A stretch of 10,421 nt of DNA from a bacterium (GCA_017633835.1 JAGBOP010000029.1:1-10421), one strand, 5' to 3'; shown: positions 1-7,889, counted from the first letter of the stretch. Numbers and translations are program-made. The notes: a model not told the origin generated them from the sequence alone.

Positions 1-1678
1 TGGACACCCTGAAAGTTTTGTGACAAGTGGGGTGGAATATAGTACTGGAGCACTTGGGCAAGGATGCGGAGCTAGTGTGGGATTTGCTTGTGCTCAAGCC
101 CATTTAAATGCACTATATCCGGATTTAGTTAATCACTATACTTATTGTTTAATTAGTGATGGAGCATTTGAAGAAGGAATTAGTTACGAAGCATTTAGTG
201 TGGCAGCTAAAGCAAAATTAAATAAACTTATTTTCTTATATGATGCAAATAACGTGCAATTAGATTCGATGGTTAGTGTTAATACCATTACCAATAAACA
301 CTTATATTTTGAATCATTAGGTTTAAATTACATTTACGTTGCTAATGGGCATGATTTTGAATCCATTGATGCTGCCATCAAAAAAGCCAAAGAATGTAAT
401 GATAAGCCAAGCATCATTGAATTTAATACGGTTATTGGGAAGGGTACTAATTACGAAAACATCAATAAAGCCCATGGTTTAGTATTAAGTAAAGATGAAC
501 TTAATGCTTATAAAGAAAAAATTAATTTTGATTTAGATATTAAAGATTTACCACCCGATTTCTTTAAGTTAACTAAACCATTGCAAGACCGGGGACAACT
601 TGCACTTAAAACTTACCATGATAATTTAGCTAAATACCAAAAGTTTAACAAAGAACATTACCAACAATTTTTAGAATACACTAACAATAGTTTTAAGTTT
701 GATAGTGCGTGGTTTGCTGAAAGCATTGCTAACATTAAACAAGTAGCAAATCATGCCACTAGGGATCTTGCTCACATTGTTTTACAAAAGATTTTAGTTA
801 ATAATCCCGTCATGATGTTAACCAACCCTGATTTATCATCAAGTACCAAAATCTTTAAGGAAGCAGATGCCAATTTTGGCTTTGGTAATTACAAATCATG
901 CAATGTGCAAGTTGGAGTTCGTGAATTTGTCGCAATGGCGATGATCAACGGCATGATTGCTCATAAAGGGGTGAAAGGAATTACCGCTGGTTTTCTTACT
1001 TTTAGTGATTATAACAAACACGCTCTACGAGTAGCATCCATGTCTAGTTTACCTACCATTAGTGTGTTTTCTCATGATTCCATTGCAGTAGGAGAAGATG
1101 GACCTAGTCACCAACCAATTGAACAAATTAACTGTTTACGTTTAATTCCTAACTTAATTGTTTTTCGTCCATGCAACATTGACGAAATGCTAGCAGCCTT
1201 TCAATATGCAATTACAAGTAAATATCAACCAACATGCATTATTACTTCCAGGCAAGCATTTAAGAATTATTACTCCAAAAATACGTTTGAAATTAAACGC
1301 GGAGGATACGTGTTTGATGACGAAAGAAATCCGGATGCGATTTTAATTGCTACTGGTAGTGAAATAGCATTAGCCATGGAAGTTAAGCAAGAACTAGCCA
1401 AAATTTATCATTTAAAGCTAAAAGTTGTATCGTTTAATAGCATGGAAGTGTTTAATGATCAACCCCAATCATACCAAGAACAAGTTTTAAGTTTACCTTA
1501 TAACAAGATTTTCAGTTTAGAACTAGGATCAACTGGTTTATGGTATAAATATGCAAAACACCCAATTGGGATTGACAGTTTTGGTAAAAGTGGTAAACAA
1601 GTTGACGTGTTAAGTCACTTCCATTTAACGGTAAGTGAAATTAGTCAATTTATTGTTAATAATTTACAAAATAAATAA
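1..1678 (+). CDS. tkt: Transketolase, 5'-truncated by window edge
   Basis: Transketolase transfers two-carbon ketol units between sugar phosphates in the non-oxidative pentose phosphate pathway, using thiamine diphosphate (TPP) and a divalent metal. The frame opens at base 2 with GHPE and then GVEYSTGALGQG, which is family-typical. The GTG at 20 is therefore an internal valine, not the start. About 558 residues are present against a usual 620-670, so roughly the first 100 lie outside the window. The TPP/metal-binding segment reads SDGAFEEG (usually GDGxxxEG), followed by YDANN. The pyrimidine-binding domain is clear: GVREFVAMAMINGM, FSDY and HDSIAVGEDGPSHQPIEQ. A C-terminal domain starts near GGYVFDDERNPDAILIATGSE. 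Both Trp codons are TGG; no TGA is used. An 86-nt gap separates it from yneF. The family call is secure; the SDG variant is a mild oddity. Confidence 0.96.
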   Translation, partial: GHPESFVTSGVEYSTGALGQGCGASVGFACAQAHLNALYPDLVNHYTYCLISDGAFEEGISYEAFSVAAKAKLNKLIFLYDANNVQLDSMVSVNTITNKHLYFESLGLNYIYVANGHDFESIDAAIKKAKECNDKPSIIEFNTVIGKGTNYENINKAHGLVLSKDELNAYKEKINFDLDIKDLPPDFFKLTKPLQDRGQLALKTYHDNLAKYQKFNKEHYQQFLEYTNNSFKFDSAWFAESIANIKQVANHATRDLAHIVLQKILVNNPVMMLTNPDLSSSTKIFKEADANFGFGNYKSCNVQVGVREFVAMAMINGMIAHKGVKGITAGFLTFSDYNKHALRVASMSSLPTISVFSHDSIAVGEDGPSHQPIEQINCLRLIPNLIVFRPCNIDEMLAAFQYAITSKYQPTCIITSRQAFKNYYSKNTFEIKRGGYVFDDERNPDAILIATGSEIALAMEVKQELAKIYHLKLKVVSFNSMEVFNDQPQSYQEQVLSLPYNKIFSLELGSTGLWYKYAKHPIGIDSFGKSGKQVDVLSHFHLTVSEISQFIVNNLQNK

Positions 1679-1748
1679 TTATGCTTTATTTTTTCATAAA
1701 ATTAATAAATAATATCAAATCTTCATTAATTTAATAATTTAAACATTT

Positions 1749-1757
1749 AAGGAGAAG
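1749..1757 (+). promoter_or_regulatory. Strong Shine-Dalgarno of the yneF-like gene
   Basis: AAGGAGAAG lies about 8-10 nt before the ATG at 1765. It is the best ribosome binding site in the window and fixes this short gene's start. No convincing -10/-35 pair or terminator is visible in the AT-rich gap 1679-1748, so whether tkt transcription reads through is open. Confidence 0.8.
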
Positions 1758-1764
1758 AAATTAA

Positions 1765-1995
1765 ATGACAGAAACAGGTGCAATTTGTGGGATTGTCTTT
1801 GGCATTATTTTAGCACTCATTGCTGGAGTACTTGCCGGATATTATTTCACGAAGAAATACTTTGATAAGCAATTGAAGGAAAATCCTCCAATTACGAAGG
1901 AACAAATTCGGATTATGTTTACCCAAATGGGACGCAAACCAACTGAACGCCAAGTTAACCAAATTATGAACAGCGTAAAGAACCCTAAACAATAA
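1765..1995 (+). CDS. YneF/UPF0154 family small membrane protein
   Basis: This is a 76-residue protein with one N-terminal membrane helix (about residues 7-28, Gly/Ile/Ala-rich), then a basic stretch FTKKYFDKQLKENPPITKEQ and a conserved tail QMGRKPTERQVNQIM (54-68). The combination of a single helix, an NPPI motif and a QMGxKPxExxxxQIM tail is the signature of the UPF0154 (YneF) family found across Firmicutes and Mollicutes. The molecular function is unknown. The length matches the family (about 70-80 aa). It is expected to sit in the cell membrane with the charged tail in the cytoplasm. The start is set by AAGGAGAAG. The next gene, engB, begins 10 nt after its stop, so the two are probably co-transcribed. 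Confidence 0.9.
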   Translation: MTETGAICGIVFGIILALIAGVLAGYYFTKKYFDKQLKENPPITKEQIRIMFTQMGRKPTERQVNQIMNSVKNPKQ

Positions 1996-2005
1996 TTTGG
2001 GATAA

Positions 2006-2572
2006 ATGACCTTAAAATTTTTAAAATCAGCATTAATGCCTAGTGATTGGCTTAATGATACCAGAAAAGAAGTAGCTTTAATTGGGCGTAGTAACACTGG
2101 GAAATCTAGTTTAATTAACGCAATGTTTAACACTGATATTGTAAGAACTAGTAATACTCCTGGTCGGACGAGACTAATAAATTTCTTTGATACCAATGGT
2201 AAATACCGGATTATTGATTTACCAGGCTATGGATATAGCAAAATTAATGCCCAAGATTCGGCATTAATTAATAAATATGTTACTCATTATTTACGCACCA
2301 GAATTAATTTGACGTTAATTGTGTTAGTAGTTGACATTAATGTCATTACAAATAAAGACCAAGAAATGGTGCAAGTATTAAAAGAAGCAAAACACCCTTT
2401 TATTATTGCTTTAAATAAAACTGATAAGTTAGCAAAAAGTTATTTTGATAACCATCAACAAATTATTGCTCAATATTTGGATGTTGATTCAAGTTTATTA
2501 ATTCCGGTGTCAGCAGTCAAAAAAACTAATTTGAATACCTTATTAGCAGTAATTAATAAGAGTAATGACTAA
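2006..2572 (+). CDS. engB: Ribosome biogenesis GTPase EngB/YsxC (YihA)
   Basis: EngB is a small TrmE-Era-EngA-EngB-Septin family GTPase needed for late assembly of the 50S ribosomal subunit, and is normally essential. The protein has 188 residues against a usual 180-210. Motifs are G1 GRSNTGKSS (27-35), the switch region TSNTPGRTRLINFF (48-61), G3 DLPGYGY (71-77), G4 NKTDK (137-141) and G5 SAVKK (169-173). GRSNxGKSS plus DLPGYGY distinguishes EngB from Era and Der. The N-terminal KFLKSA segment fits the family start, supporting ATG 2006 over the internal ATG at 2036. No strong Shine-Dalgarno precedes it, only a weak GGGA, so it may rely on translation from yneF 10 nt upstream. Its 3' end overlaps holA by 8 nt. 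The single Trp is TGG. Confidence 0.96.
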   Translation: MTLKFLKSALMPSDWLNDTRKEVALIGRSNTGKSSLINAMFNTDIVRTSNTPGRTRLINFFDTNGKYRIIDLPGYGYSKINAQDSALINKYVTHYLRTRINLTLIVLVVDINVITNKDQEMVQVLKEAKHPFIIALNKTDKLAKSYFDNHQQIIAQYLDVDSSLLIPVSAVKKTNLNTLLAVINKSND

Positions 2573-3530
2573 TAAAATTCATTTTTGTTTAGGTAAATCC
2601 GATTTAGAAAACTTTACGTACTTGCAAAATTTGGTCAACGTTGAATTAGTAAAAATAGACTTTGTTAGTTTTGATGATTTGTTATTAGTTTTAAACCAAC
2701 TAAGTATTTTTGGTCAAAACCAAAATAATTACTTCATTGAAAACTTTAATTTAAAACCAAGTGAATTTAATTTATTGCAAGCATTTGTTAGTAAGTATGA
2801 AAATGCTAATTTGCTTTATTTTAGTGTCATTGCTAATGATGAAAAAGCAAAAGCATTTAAAAAGAAAACTAATTCTACTAACTATAAAACTTTAAGTGAA
2901 TTTGTCCAAGATACTTATGCTAACTTATGCATTAAAATAAGCAAGTTTTATAGCAATAACAAGAAAGATTTACTGCAAGCAAAACTAAAACAATTGAAAC
3001 TTGATTATTTGTTAAAGCACTACGATATAGATGAAATTGCTTTTATTTTTCCTGATGATTACATTCGCTTTAACCAAGAAGTAAGTAAATTAGTTTATTT
3101 GCAAGAGCAAGTAAATGTTAGTTTGGACGATTTAAAACACTTGATTTACAAAGAACAAGACCATAATTTATTTAATTTAAGTGAACAAATTTTGTTAAGA
3201 AATTATCAAGCGTTTTATATTTGATCATTGCAAAGTCATGAAGATAAAGAGTATTTGTGATTAATTAATACCTTAGCAAATAATCTTTATGAATTAATTC
3301 AATATAAAGCATTAAGTCAATATCAACCTGATAGTATTGCCCAAGTTTTTTATAACCAATGGTGAAAAATAAAAAAAATTAAAGGCATGGAATGCATATA
3401 TAATTTATTAACATTAATAAAGATAAATAACTCGTTATTAAAATTAGATTATGATTATAAGCATTCGCAAGTGCAAGACTTGCCCAATGCTTTTAAATGA
3501 CTAATTTTAAATTGAAAGGATTGAAAGTAA
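2565..3530 (+). CDS. holA: Probable DNA polymerase III delta subunit (HolA-like)
   Basis: The delta subunit opens the beta sliding clamp within the clamp-loader complex. Under code 4 the gene has 321 codons; a standard reading would stop at the TGA at 3222. It holds six TGA (3222, 3258, 3363, 3498, 3513, 3522) and one TGG (3360) Trp codons. The sequence is divergent. Recognisable parts are an N-terminal segment ending in a YFIEN strand (as in IYIxEN of delta proteins), a central DYIRFNQEVSKL (about 165-176, matching the NExxKL region), then a helix-rich LIYKEQDHNLFNLSEQILL resembling the delta 'FxLxDxLL' segment, and an all-helical C-terminus. No Walker A is present, as expected for delta. 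Length is slightly below the usual 330-350. It overlaps engB by 8 nt and ends 3 nt before the next gene. The assignment rests on motif resemblance and position, not on a database match. Confidence 0.72.
3511..3527 (+). repeat. Tandem ATTGAAAG repeat covering holA end and next gene's RBS
   Basis: ATTGAAAG occurs twice (3511-3518 and 3520-3527) separated by one base. It encodes the Trp-Lys-Asp-Trp-Lys end of HolA and at the same time supplies the purine-rich AAAGGA ahead of ATG 3534. It is probably a by-product of overlapping coding and ribosome-binding needs. Confidence 0.5.
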
Positions 3531-3533
3531 AAA

Positions 3534-4880
3534 ATGGCAAATAATCCATTTCGAGCAGCTTATGATCTTTTAGTAGACGAACTGGAACACATCCTTAATT
3601 CCAAGGAAATTGTTCCAGAACTTTCTAATCAAAATGTTGTCCTTCCATTGTTGCGAGCAGTCAAAATTTGTGAATTTTTGGAAGATAAACTCGAAATTCC
3701 CCAAAACCAACGCAAGTCGCTAGGATTTTTAAAAACTATTTCCAATTACTACGCGATTAGTAATTTACATGTTGATTCCTATTATTACATCGATGAAACA
3801 ACTTTAATGGATGACATTAAATACTTGCAAGTGTTTTCCACTAATACCTTACATAAAGATTACAAGGATTTAACTCCAAGATCAGGAGCAGGTCAAAGCG
3901 TTAACCAATCAAAGAATGTGCACACTGCTCACTTTGATCGTTCAGCAAAAAGTAGCAATAATTCCGGGGCAAATACCACCGAACCAGCCATTAGGGATGC
4001 GAATGCAAATAATCATTCGAATCCAGATGATGGTAATTACGATTATACCCGCCAAGAAAATCCTTATGGTAATGGACCATTTGGAGGCATGAGTAGTTTC
4101 TTTGGGGGATTATTCGGTTATAACTATAATGCCGGGGACATGGGTGGTTCACCCGAAGACCAAGCCGCTGCCATGGCGGCAAGCAACCGGTTGAATAGCG
4201 AAATTTTCTCTGGTAAAATTTACATTTACCGTACGAAACCAAAAATTATTCCAGTTGGGAAGATTATCGTTGGGATTTTGTGTTTATTGTTAATTTGCGT
4301 GGTAATTATTCAAGTTGCTTTAAACCAAACTGTTGTTAATTTACCAATTCCAATTAATTCCGCATTATACAATTACTTATTACCAATTTACAGTAATGCG
4401 ATTGGTTTTGATCCAACCGCCACGTATGCAGTTGGGACATTAATGTCTTCAGCTGAAGCAGCCGACTGATTCTTTGCAATCTTCTTTATCTTGATGTTTG
4501 GTTGAGAAGCATGAATTCAATTACGCCCAAGTCGGAACATTAATGATAAGTACAAAATGCACATTGGTTACTTACTATTTGTAAGTATCATGGTTCTAAT
4601 CTTCTTCATTGCTAATTTTGCTAGTGCAACCATTCCAAAGTTCATGTTTGCTTATTGAGGAGCGTGACACGCAACTTACGCTGCATATGCCGGAGGAAGA
4701 TATTTAGGAGTTGTTACTTCTTTATATGCTTTCACAATTATTTATGTCATCCTTCTATGTCTATGTATTGCGATTGCAATTGTTGCTTGAATCTTTAAAC
4801 CAAAACAAGATTTCCAACGCCTAAATGACATTTACAATCGTTATTTCCAAGAAGCACGCAGTCAATTTGGTGGCATGTAA
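3534..4880 (+). CDS. Multipass membrane protein with Gly/Asn-rich linker, function unknown
   Basis: I do not recognise this 448-residue protein. It has three parts. Residues 1 to about 115 are soluble, mostly helical and mildly acidic, with no J-domain HPD motif. Residues 116-230 form a low-complexity linker rich in Asn, Ser, Gly and Ala, including NPYGNGPFGGMSSFFGG and an acidic Ala-rich segment SPEDQAAAMAASN. From about 244 on there are four hydrophobic helices (about 244-264, 302-325, 344-366, 397-425), with a polar loop between the first two. All six Trp codons are TGA (4467, 4503, 4512, 4656, 4665, 4788), so a standard-code reading would lose the last three helices. ATG 3534 is 3 nt after holA; AAAGGA at 3515-3520 is the likely ribosome site. 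Position implies expression with engB and holA. The signal-less N-terminus suggests it faces the cytoplasm (inference). Confidence 0.85.
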
Positions 4881-4899
4881 TTTCTAAATCAGAATAAAT

Positions 4900-4935
4900 A
4901 AAAAGATCAAAGGTTTTTGCCTTTGGTCTTTTTTT
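4900..4935. terminator. Bidirectional rho-independent terminator
   Basis: GATCAAAGG (4905-4913) pairs with CCTTTGGTC (4920-4928) with one G-T wobble around a 6-nt loop, TTTTTG. An A-run lies on the left (4900-4904) and a T-run on the right (4929-4935), so each strand has a U-tract after the stem. It sits between two convergent genes (ends at 4880 and 4958) and can terminate both. Confidence 0.88.
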
Positions 4936-4957
4936 ATTAATTAGTTAATCAATTAAA

Positions 4958-5569
4958 TTAGCACGCTCGTTTTTCTTTAGCTTCTTGAGCTTGTTTTTCA
5001 ATTAAATCTTTATCGAACTTGTATTGAGCACGTTCACCCCCAATTAATTTTGGTCTAGAACGTAAGTAAGTAACGTGGGCTCCTCCAATTTCTTTAACAC
5101 TGGTGCGAACTGGAATTTGGACAAATTTAACATCCATTCCCACGGACGTATCACCAATATCCATTCCTGCGTCACACAATACGTGTTCAACTTCTACTGG
5201 GTCTTTATACATCATAAATGCGGCACATTGGCATGCTCCTCCCGCATGTAAAGCTGGGAACACAGTAACAATTTCTCAACCCTTCTTTTCAGCAATTTCG
5301 CGTTCAACTACGCAAGCCCGGTTTAAGTGTTCACATCCTTGGACTGCTAAGTAAATACCTTTGGCATCTAGTACTTCAAGCATGGTTCTTACTACGGTTT
5401 TACCAATATCAAGGTCCGATCCTTTACCAATGCGAACACCCCGAATTTCACTCGTACTACATCCTAAAACCAAGGTGCTACCTGGTTTTAAGTTTGCTTG
5501 TTCTAGTAATTCGGTAAGTCCTTTTTTTACAAGGTAACTAATTTCTTCTAAACTTAGTTCGTTTTCCAT
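4958..5569 (-). CDS. UPF0340/DUF436 family protein (YwlG-like)
   Basis: This 203-residue soluble protein belongs to UPF0340 (DUF436, the TIGR01440 type, like Bacillus subtilis YwlG). The family is conserved in Firmicutes; I know of no established biochemical role. Hallmarks are [19 protein letters not shown] (about 23-41), [17 protein letters not shown] (78-94), [13 protein letters not shown], and [20 protein letters not shown] then [11 protein letters not shown]. Trp98 is encoded by TGA (5278-5276), which a standard reading would treat as a stop. Cysteines are notable: C37 and C79 in the conserved motifs, plus C86, C113, C115 and a C-terminal Cys. A lysine-rich tail of about 20 residues follows the family core, making it a little longer than the usual 180-190. 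The start is ATG at 5569-5567 with AAAGGA on the minus strand at 5584-5579. Confidence 0.93.
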
Positions 5570-5578
5570 AAAACAACA

Positions 5579-5584
5579 TCCTTT
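5579..5584 (-). promoter_or_regulatory. Shine-Dalgarno of the UPF0340 gene
   Basis: On the minus strand AAAGGA precedes the ATG at 5569 by 9 nt. This supports that start over any later in-frame Met. Confidence 0.75.
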
Positions 5585-5595
5585 CTTAAACTAAT

Positions 5596-5620
5596 TTTGT
5601 TATACTTATTTTATAACAAA
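5596..5620. promoter_or_regulatory. Inverted repeat with divergent extended -10 elements
   Basis: TTTGTTATA (5596-5604) and TATAACAAA (5612-5620) are perfect 9-bp inverted arms around the 7-nt spacer CTTATTT. On the + strand the left arm gives TGTTATACT, an extended -10 (TG-n-TATACT, 5598-5606). On the - strand the right arm gives TGTTATAAA (5618-5610), an extended -10 for the UPF0340 gene with a leader of roughly 35 nt. No good -35 is seen for either, which is common in Mollicutes. The symmetry also fits an operator for a dimeric regulator. The inverted repeat is observed; promoter and operator roles are inferred. Confidence 0.6.
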
Positions 5621-5730
5621 TAAGCGTTAATAAAATTAAGCAAAAAAAATTAAAAATTAACGTTAAAAATATATTATTTATATTAACTATTTTTTTGGTG
5701 AATAACGCAGATACAATAACAAAAAATCAA

Positions 5731-6636
5731 GTGATTGTTTTCCAACAACCACGTTTTTATTTAAAATGATTAATGTTCTTTTTTCCTTATTACCCCCTTC
5801 ATTTATATAAATCATTTACTTTAATGGCTTTTTTAGCCTTTCTTTTTGCATTACATATTATTCTGGTTTACATTGGTTTTAATTTACCAGTAGTTAATTT
5901 GCAAGTTGGTTTTGACTGAATTCCTACTTATTTAGCAGGCTGATTTTTTGGTCCTATTTGGGGAGCAGTGTTTGGCTTTGTGGCAAATAATATTTCGTGA
6001 TTGCAAACAGGAGCTACTTATTGGTATTGAATGTATGCCATTCAAGAACCAATTATTGCCATCTTTGCTTCAATTGTGAGTTATTATTGCACTTATAGTT
6101 TAAAAAGCAAGAAGATTAAATGGGATGTGATTTTGCAACAACTAATCTTTTTTATCTTTGTCATTTGTACTTTAACATTGATTAGTTTATGTTGAACTAA
6201 TCACATTAAGTTTAATGGAATTAGTGTTAATAACAACCAAGGTCTTAATAACTTATTAATTGCAACGATGGTGATTTTTAGTTTCTTTGTCGTTGGTAGT
6301 GAACTATATATTTTTTTGAAATTAAAAAAACACCAGCAAAAAGGAATTTATCACTTAAAAATGTGATTGTGTGCCATTACCGTAATTAGTAGCATGATTT
6401 TTTTATTTGCCATTGTCCTTGGTCCTATTACCGATGTAAATTATTTATATGCCTTTCACTTTATTAATAATCCTAATATTAGTAAAACCTTATTTTTAAG
6501 TGATGTCATTGGCCAAATCTTATTGCAATGTATTAGGTTACCAATTGCCATTATTATTTTTTATTTAATTATTATTGTTACTGATAAACCATATCATAAA
6601 TTGATTATTAATGCATGTCTATATAAACATGCTTAA
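5731..6636 (+). CDS. Putative ECF transporter S component (vitamin uptake)
   Basis: This is a very hydrophobic protein of about 301 residues, readable only in code 4: TGA Trp at 5767, 5917, 5941, 5998, 6028, 6193 and 6364; TGG at 5959, 6022 and 6121. About six membrane helices are evident; the first begins near TLMAFLAFLFALHIILVYIG. The stretch FDWIPTYLAGWFFGPIWGAV then FGFVANNIS (about 62-89) resembles the 'G-x-x-F-G-P-x-x-G-x-x-x-G' region of energy-coupling-factor S components, which bind a vitamin in the membrane and share a common ATPase/T module. No EcfA or EcfT gene is adjacent, as usual for group II systems. The ligand cannot be assigned (folate, riboflavin and others are possible). 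The start is uncertain: no Shine-Dalgarno precedes GTG 5731, GTG 5698, TTG 5695 or ATG 5773, and the frame is open back to 5617. GTG 5731 was chosen because codon use after it matches the gene. Confidence 0.7.
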
Positions 6637-6664
6637 TAATCTTTTTTTATTAATGGTTCCATCA

Positions 6665-6670
6665 TATAAA
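6665..6670 (+). promoter_or_regulatory. -10 element for a leaderless helicase transcript
   Basis: TATAAA ends 9 nt before ATG 6680, which places the predicted transcription start at or within a few bases of the start codon. No Shine-Dalgarno precedes this ATG. Leaderless mRNAs are known in mycoplasmas. There is no recognisable -35. Confidence 0.45.
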
Positions 6671-6679
6671 ATTTACGAT

Positions 6680-7798
6680 ATGAAATTTAATAATTATTTA
6701 CCAACTAATTTAAGTGATTTTTTAAGCAATAAGTTACATTTAACTACCATGCTTCCTATTCAGGAATTAAGTATTCCAAAAATGTTAAAGAAGCAAAATT
6801 GCATGTTAATAAGTCCCACTGGTAGCGGTAAAACCTTATGTTTTGTCTTACCAAGTTTAATTAATATGAAATACATCATTCCTAACATGCAAGTGTTAAT
6901 CATTGTGCCTTCGCACGAACTAGCTAAACAAATTTGTGATGTGTATAGTCAATTTAAGGACTTATATCCTAATTTAACCATTAATAATACTTTTAAACAC
7001 CGACACATGTATGATCAAATTAAAGCAAAAGTTGTTTTAAGTAATCCGTTACTTGCTTTAAACTTAATTCATAAAGGATTGTTAAATGTTAGAAATTTAC
7101 AACTAGCAGTTTTTGATGAATTAGACATGCTAAAAGAATTCTTTAGTAAGGAATTAGAAACCTTATTAAATTATTTACACCAAATTCCTAGTTTACAATA
7201 TTGTTTGTTAAGTGCAACGTTACATGAAAGTTTACGCAAGCAATTAACGCATAATATTGCCAACATGCATTTCTTAGCATTATCAAATGATGTATGAAAT
7301 AATGCCAACATTACGCATTATTTAGTCGAATTACCAACTTCATTTACTAATAGTAATGAACAAAAGTTACAAGCGTTAAATGAATTATTAAAATTAATTA
7401 AACCTTTTTTTGCACTGGTATTTGTCAAAGATGCACTAACTGCTAAACAAGTTACTAAATATTTAATTGAACATGGTTATGCTGATAGCGTGGGATTTTA
7501 TAGTGAACTTAAAAAGAATCAACGTACGCAAATTCTACTAAATGCAAAAAAGCTAAAATATCACGTGATGGTATGTACTGATTTAGCTGCTAGAGGTATT
7601 GATTTAGCAGGAGTTAGTGATGTCATTAATTATGATTTACCAATTAATGACATGTACTATATTCACCGAGCAGGGCGGTCAGGACGAGCAAATAATAAAG
7701 GAAATGTTTATACATTTGCTTTTAAAGATAACAAGGATACGATTGATAAGCTAAAAACCAAACTTACTTTTAAAATGATTAAGTTAAGTAACATTTAA
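6680..7798 (+). CDS. DEAD-box ATP-dependent RNA helicase, DELD variant
   Basis: This is a 372-residue superfamily 2 helicase core, expected to unwind RNA or RNP during ribosome assembly or mRNA decay. Motifs in order: Q motif MLPIQ (24-28), I SPTGSGKT (45-52), Ia VPSHELA (usually PTRELA), II DELD at 146-149 instead of DEAD, III SAT (178-180), V CTDLAARGIDLAG (from about 299) and VI HRAGRSGR (329-336). One TGA Trp at 7295 joins what a standard reading would split into two fragments. There is almost no sequence after the second RecA-like domain, so it is a minimal core without a C-terminal RNA-binding extension such as that of CshA or DbpA. ATG 6680 was chosen because MKF-N begins family members at this distance from the Q motif; ATGs at 6611, 6629 and 6653 are alternatives. 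It lies 43 nt after the transporter gene. Confidence 0.93.
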
Positions 7799-7818
7799 TT
7801 ACTTCTTAATCATTTTTT
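7772..7818 (+). terminator. AT-rich terminator overlapping the helicase stop codon
   Basis: AAAATGATTAAG (7772-7783) and CTTAATCATTTT (7805-7816) are perfect 12-bp arms. Inside them AAGTAA (7786-7791) pairs with TTACTT (7799-7804) after a 2-nt bulge, leaving the loop CATTTAA, which contains the TAA stop (7796-7798). A T-run follows (7813-7818, partly in the stem). The remaining 80 bases to the tRNA hold no gene. Confidence 0.7.
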
Positions 7819-7883
7819 AAGCGATTGAATAAAACAACGTAATTTTTGCAAAAAACGCTGGTTTATGAGGGAATAAGTTAAAA

Positions 7884-7889
7884 TATTAT
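7884..7889 (+). promoter_or_regulatory. Possible -10 of tRNA-Trp
   Basis: TATTAT ends 9 nt before the mature tRNA 5' end, giving a predicted start within a few bases of it. No clear -35 is present. Confidence 0.4.

Noticed and set aside
1679..1748. Terminator or promoter between tkt and yneF
   Set aside because: The gap is simply AT-rich; no stem with a T-run and no -10/-35 pair stands out by eye.
1810..2196. Minus-strand frame of 128 codons across yneF and engB
   Set aside because: It lies antisense to two well-supported genes, has no ribosome site or recognisable domain, and its composition mirrors the coding strand.
3991..4242. Minus-strand frame of 83 codons inside the 448-aa membrane protein gene
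   Set aside because: It is antisense to the linker-coding region; the basic, Tyr/His-rich product is what the reverse of an Asn/Gly-rich coding sequence gives.
3534..4469. DnaJ-like protein, because of the Gly/Phe-rich linker
   Set aside because: No HPD motif or J-domain helix pattern is present in the N-terminal 115 residues.
5276..5278. Apparent stop splitting the UPF0340 gene into two pieces (pseudogene)
   Set aside because: The TGA falls where Trp occurs in relatives (FGW/KGW before the E-x-V segment) and code 4 reads it as Trp, so the gene is intact.
5103..5354. Plus-strand frame of 83 codons opposite the UPF0340 gene
   Set aside because: The UPF0340 protein on the other strand matches its family throughout, so this is a shadow.
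7295..7297. Apparent stop between two helicase fragments
   Set aside because: TGA is Trp here; the frame continues unbroken to motifs V and VI.
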